Part shown: positions 16,979-18,369 of the stretch, one piece after another
Layout: each line of letters opens with the position of its first letter
How positions within the stretch are numbered: the first letter of the stretch is position 1
DNA from: Colimorpha sp045598945
GTDB lineage: Bacteria; Bacteroidota; Bacteroidia; Bacteroidales; P3
Assembly: GCA_045598945.1 (NCBI GenBank)
Contig: JAZRVD010000151.1
Span: 1 to 18,369 of the forward strand
Length of the DNA stretch: 18,369 nt
Reading direction: 5' to 3'
Notes under the pieces: model-generated
What the model was told of the DNA's origin: nothing
The model's input: only the letters and a program-made list of their open reading frames with translations
Databases searched by the model: none
Position numbers and translations under genes: made by a program

Positions 16979-17644
16979 CTAAAGCACCTCGTAGAGGTGG
17001 ACGTAGCAATCATGAGTGCCACCATTAGGGTGCACATTGGTGATACCGTGGCATTGGAGATGCTGGCAGGCAAGATGACTGAGATGGACACTGAAGGAGC
17101 CTCCTGCGGCAGGCAGGGATGTACAGGCTTTGCTAAAGAACGTTGCAGAGCAACCCGTGTCATTGAAGGTCAGCACCTTGTCAGTACCTACGGGCATGTT
17201 ATAGAACTCCTTGATAGCAGCCGCATACACAGGAAAAGGAGAACGAGAAGAGGTGAAGTAGTCGTGCATTTCAGTGTCGGTAACATACAAGATATAGCGC
17301 TTGACAGACTTGGAGAAGCCGGCGCTATACGTCGCTATACGACGGATGTCGTTAAAAAGATTTCCTGCCGATTCAGGCTTAGGAAAAGCATTAGAATTGA
17401 TTTTACGATGGAACTTTATCTCGAAGCACATCACATCCTTAGTGTCATCGTACTTCAGATCCATCTCCTTATCTTTTTTACCTGCGAGCGAAAGATAAGG
17501 CTCTTCGAGGGTGTAGTGGTTGAGATCGGGGTCCTGCTGCAACATCTTAGAGAACCAGTAGAAACGGACATTGTCCTCGGTCATAAGACCCTTGCGGAAT
17601 TCAAACTCGGCACAGAAATCGGAAAAAACCTTTTTAATAATCAT
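16979..17644 (-). CDS. Uncharacterised protein with a PD-(D/E)XK nuclease-like motif
   Basis: I chose the ATG at 17644 (MIIKKVFSDFCAEFEFRKG), giving 221 residues. An upstream in-frame ATG at 17695 would translate through a terminator hairpin. I do not recognise the exact family. Residues 48-77 read EEPYLSLAGKKDKEMDLKYDD then DVMCFEIKFH: D62 followed by E75-x-K77 on a beta strand, the spacing of a PD-(D/E)XK nuclease core, with E48 as a possible further acidic residue. After it come a helix (GNLFNDIRRIATYS) and a strand (KRYILYVTD), also usual for that fold. There is no signal peptide, so it should be cytoplasmic. The C-terminus is Cys/His-rich (HLACQHLQCHG). It ends 90 bp before the BspA-like gene and may be an accessory gene; the nuclease call is inference. 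Confidence 0.65.
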   Translation of the reverse strand: MIIKKVFSDFCAEFEFRKGLMTEDNVRFYWFSKMLQQDPDLNHYTLEEPYLSLAGKKDKEMDLKYDDTKDVMCFEIKFHRKINSNAFPKPESAGNLFNDIRRIATYSAGFSKSVKRYILYVTDTEMHDYFTSSRSPFPVYAAAIKEFYNMPVGTDKVLTFNDTGCSATFFSKACTSLPAAGGSFSVHLSHLACQHLQCHGITNVHPNGGTHDCYVHLYEVL

Positions 17645-17678
17645 AATAAAAAATTTTGAAGATATAATACAAACAAAA

Positions 17679-17713
17679 CCGGCAGGCAGCACCATAAAGG
17701 CGCTGTCTGCCGG
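17679..17713 (-). terminator. Intrinsic terminator or attenuator upstream of the nuclease-like gene
   Basis: Fifteen-nt arms at 17713-17699 and 17693-17679 pair with two mismatched or wobble positions around a 5-nt loop (tttat on the minus strand). They are followed by TTTTGTTTG. It is oriented for minus-strand transcription and lies only about 35 nt above the ATG at 17644. With the promoter at 17838-17869 upstream, it would stop most transcripts before the gene unless readthrough is allowed. Confidence 0.75.
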
Positions 17714-17743
17714 AAAGAAGCAACTATATTAGTAAACTACTGT

Positions 17744-17818
17744 CTATGAGGAGCTTATGCAGCCCCCCCCCCCTAACGAGGTGTTTTTCAACAAATTACA
17801 GTAGTTTTGCATTGACAT
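17744..17818 (-). CDS. Possible 24-residue leader ORF spanning the G tract
   Basis: An ATG at 17818 opens a 24-codon frame beginning MSMQNYCNLLKNTSLGGGG and ending CISSS before TAG at 17744. It starts about 13 nt below the predicted transcription start and its four glycines are encoded by the 11-G run. One more or one fewer G would change its end (28 or more codons, or an early TAA). The same bases also fit the RNA fold described for 17670-17831, so the ORF may be fortuitous. Confidence 0.2.
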   Translation of the reverse strand: MSMQNYCNLLKNTSLGGGGCISSS

Positions 17819-17837
17819 AAGAGTTACATTGAAAGTG

Positions 17838-17869
17838 CAAAGATACATTATTTTTTTGAATACCGCACA
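17838..17869 (-). promoter_or_regulatory. Promoter for the structured RNA and nuclease-like gene
   Basis: TATCTTTG lies at 17845-17838 on the minus strand, an exact -7 element. Twenty nt upstream is TGTG (17869-17866), one mismatch from the TTTG -33 box. The predicted start is near 17831, just above the candidate RNA. Confidence 0.65.
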
Positions 17870-17891
17870 ATATCTGTTACAATATTAATAA

Positions 17892-17946
17892 CTCATTATG
17901 AGCTGATGGTGTTGTTTTTGAAACGTGAATTTCCGTACATTCATGT
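17892..17946. promoter_or_regulatory. Two inverted repeats upstream of the RNA promoter
   Basis: CTCAT-T-ATGAG (17892-17902) is a perfect short palindrome. ACGTGAA (17923-17929) and TTCATGT (17940-17946) pair at six of seven positions around a 10-nt centre. They lie 25-75 bp upstream of the -33 box, a place where operators can sit. No regulator is known; this is a sequence observation only. Confidence 0.3.
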
Positions 17947-17999
17947 TACATTCGCGATAATTAACATTAAGCCGATGGCAAAAAAGAGCATTATTTTTT

Positions 18000-18043
18000 A
18001 TGACTATCCGCTATATTACACAGTATAACAAAAGTAGGTATAC
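18000..18043. repeat. 44-bp dispersed repeat, copy B
   Basis: This is the second copy of the segment at 15381-15424 (36 of 44 identical, same orientation). It lies directly beside the diverged hairpin repeat that follows it, which suggests both are parts of one repeat element. Confidence 0.7.
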
Positions 18044-18051
18044 TTTTTATG

Positions 18052-18135
18052 CTTTTGCCCTTGGTAGAATACCACACAAATATACCCAGGGTGCTACCCT
18101 GGGCTAAGAGCTTGTTGCCCTTGCAGGGCGAGAGA
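18052..18135. repeat. Diverged single copy of the hairpin repeat
   Basis: CCCAGGG-TGCTA-CCCTGGG (18085-18103) matches the central hairpin of the left array with one loop change. GCCCT-TGC-AGGGC (18117-18129) resembles that array's first hairpin but stands in the third position, and TGGTA-GAA-TACCA (18062-18074) stands in the first. The surrounding words (gcttttgccctt, gggctaagagcttgttgccc) also match the array. Confidence 0.8.
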
Positions 18136-18248
18136 TGCAATTTAAGTTATATAATTCAATGGTGTCAGGCAATACATAGTATTTCACAAAAAGTGCATCT
18201 TTGCGGATAATCATTTATTTTTCTTTTCATTGTAGTTTCCTGATTTAG

Positions 18249-18351
18249 GTTGACTACATGTATGTCTTACCCCTTGGAAAAGTTGACTCAATTAAACATT
18301 AAAACTGATTATAGTTGACTGAGTTATTCTTATAACTGTTCAGGGTTGACT
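18249..18351. repeat. Four GTTGACT words at 31-33 bp spacing
   Basis: GTTGACT occurs at 18249, 18282, 18314 and 18345, in each case preceded by A or G. The intervals are 33, 32 and 31 bp and the sequence between is not conserved. No ORF covers it. It runs up to a small hairpin at the right window edge and may be part of a larger repeat or element boundary outside the window. Confidence 0.6.
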
Positions 18352-18354
18352 GGA

Positions 18355-18365
18355 GGGCGTAGCCC
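18355..18365. repeat. Small GGGC-GTA-GCCC hairpin at the window edge
   Basis: GGGC (18355-18358) and GCCC (18362-18365) enclose GTA. The size and composition are like the hairpins of the left array, so another repeat unit may begin here; the window ends before this can be seen. Confidence 0.4.
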
Positions 18366-18369
18366 GGAA

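Larger units (their letters stand above)
17670..17831 (-). ncRNA. Candidate structured RNA or leader with an 11-G tract
   Basis: Read on the minus strand from the predicted start near 17831, the RNA can fold as a compact three-way junction. P1 pairs AAACTACTGT (17807-17798) with ACAGTAGTTT (17743-17734), ten perfect pairs. Inside, P2 is TGTT-GAAA-AACA (17793-17782). P3 pairs the end of the G tract and CT (17768-17761) with AGCTCCTC (17755-17748) over a 5-nt loop, eight pairs including two G-U. P1-P2 and P3-P1 linkers are 4 nt each. A strong terminator hairpin follows at 17713-17679, then TTTTGTTTG. I cannot match it to a known RNA family. It could be a stand-alone RNA or the 5' leader of the gene at 17644. 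Confidence 0.45.

Noticed and set aside
17734..17807. Invertible DNA segment flanked by 10-bp inverted repeats
   Set aside because: The flanked 54 bp contains no promoter and the repeats are short; an RNA stem explains them better, and no recombinase gene is nearby.
1..18369. tRNA or rRNA genes
   Set aside because: I saw no cloverleaf-like segment or rRNA signature in the spacers.

Overview
The window looks like chromosomal DNA of a Bacteroidota member, most probably order Bacteroidales (Prevotella- or Muribaculaceae-like). Evidence: two neighbouring genes resemble gliding-type ABC transporter subunits GldF and GldG; there is a BspA-like leucine-rich-repeat protein with a type IX secretion tail; and at least three promoters carry the Bacteroidota -7 element TATCTTTG, one with a perfectly spaced TTTG -33 box. 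Spacers are AT-rich and I saw no clear Shine-Dalgarno sequences. Every intact gene is on the minus strand, so transcription runs from high to low coordinates. Genus-level placement is inference.

Layout in transcription order. The right flank (17645-18369) has no long gene. It holds a short periodic repeat, a diverged copy of the left-hand hairpin repeat, a 44-bp dispersed repeat, and a promoter followed by what looks like a compact structured RNA ending in a terminator. Just below that is an accessory gene with a PD-(D/E)XK-like motif (16979-17644), then a secreted BspA-like LRR protein (15764-16888) closed by a strong terminator. The spacer at 15288-15763 carries a plus-strand fragment of a DUF4143-type ATPase gene.

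The core is an eight-gene cell-envelope cluster from 15287 to 6501: M28-family peptidase-like protein, gldF-like, gldG-like, DUF4340 protein, surE, a small membrane protein, lpxB and a SpoIID/LytB protein. Spacing is tight (1-bp overlap to 36 bp), which suggests one long operon from a promoter near 15367. A second, housekeeping unit starts at a near-ideal promoter at 6464-6495: thioredoxin-fold protein, ftsY, rimO, a SIMPL-domain protein, and possibly the amidohydrolase lipoprotein, ending at a hairpin at 833-885. The left flank (1-809) is a five-unit tandem array; each unit has three small hairpins.

Most notable observations: (i) the possible three-way-junction RNA with an 11-G tract, sitting between its own promoter and a terminator upstream of the nuclease-like gene, a layout that recalls attenuators or type III toxin-antitoxin loci; (ii) the M28 protein, which lacks the usual first zinc-binding His and the catalytic Glu; (iii) two repeat classes with short words at regular spacing at the two ends of the window.
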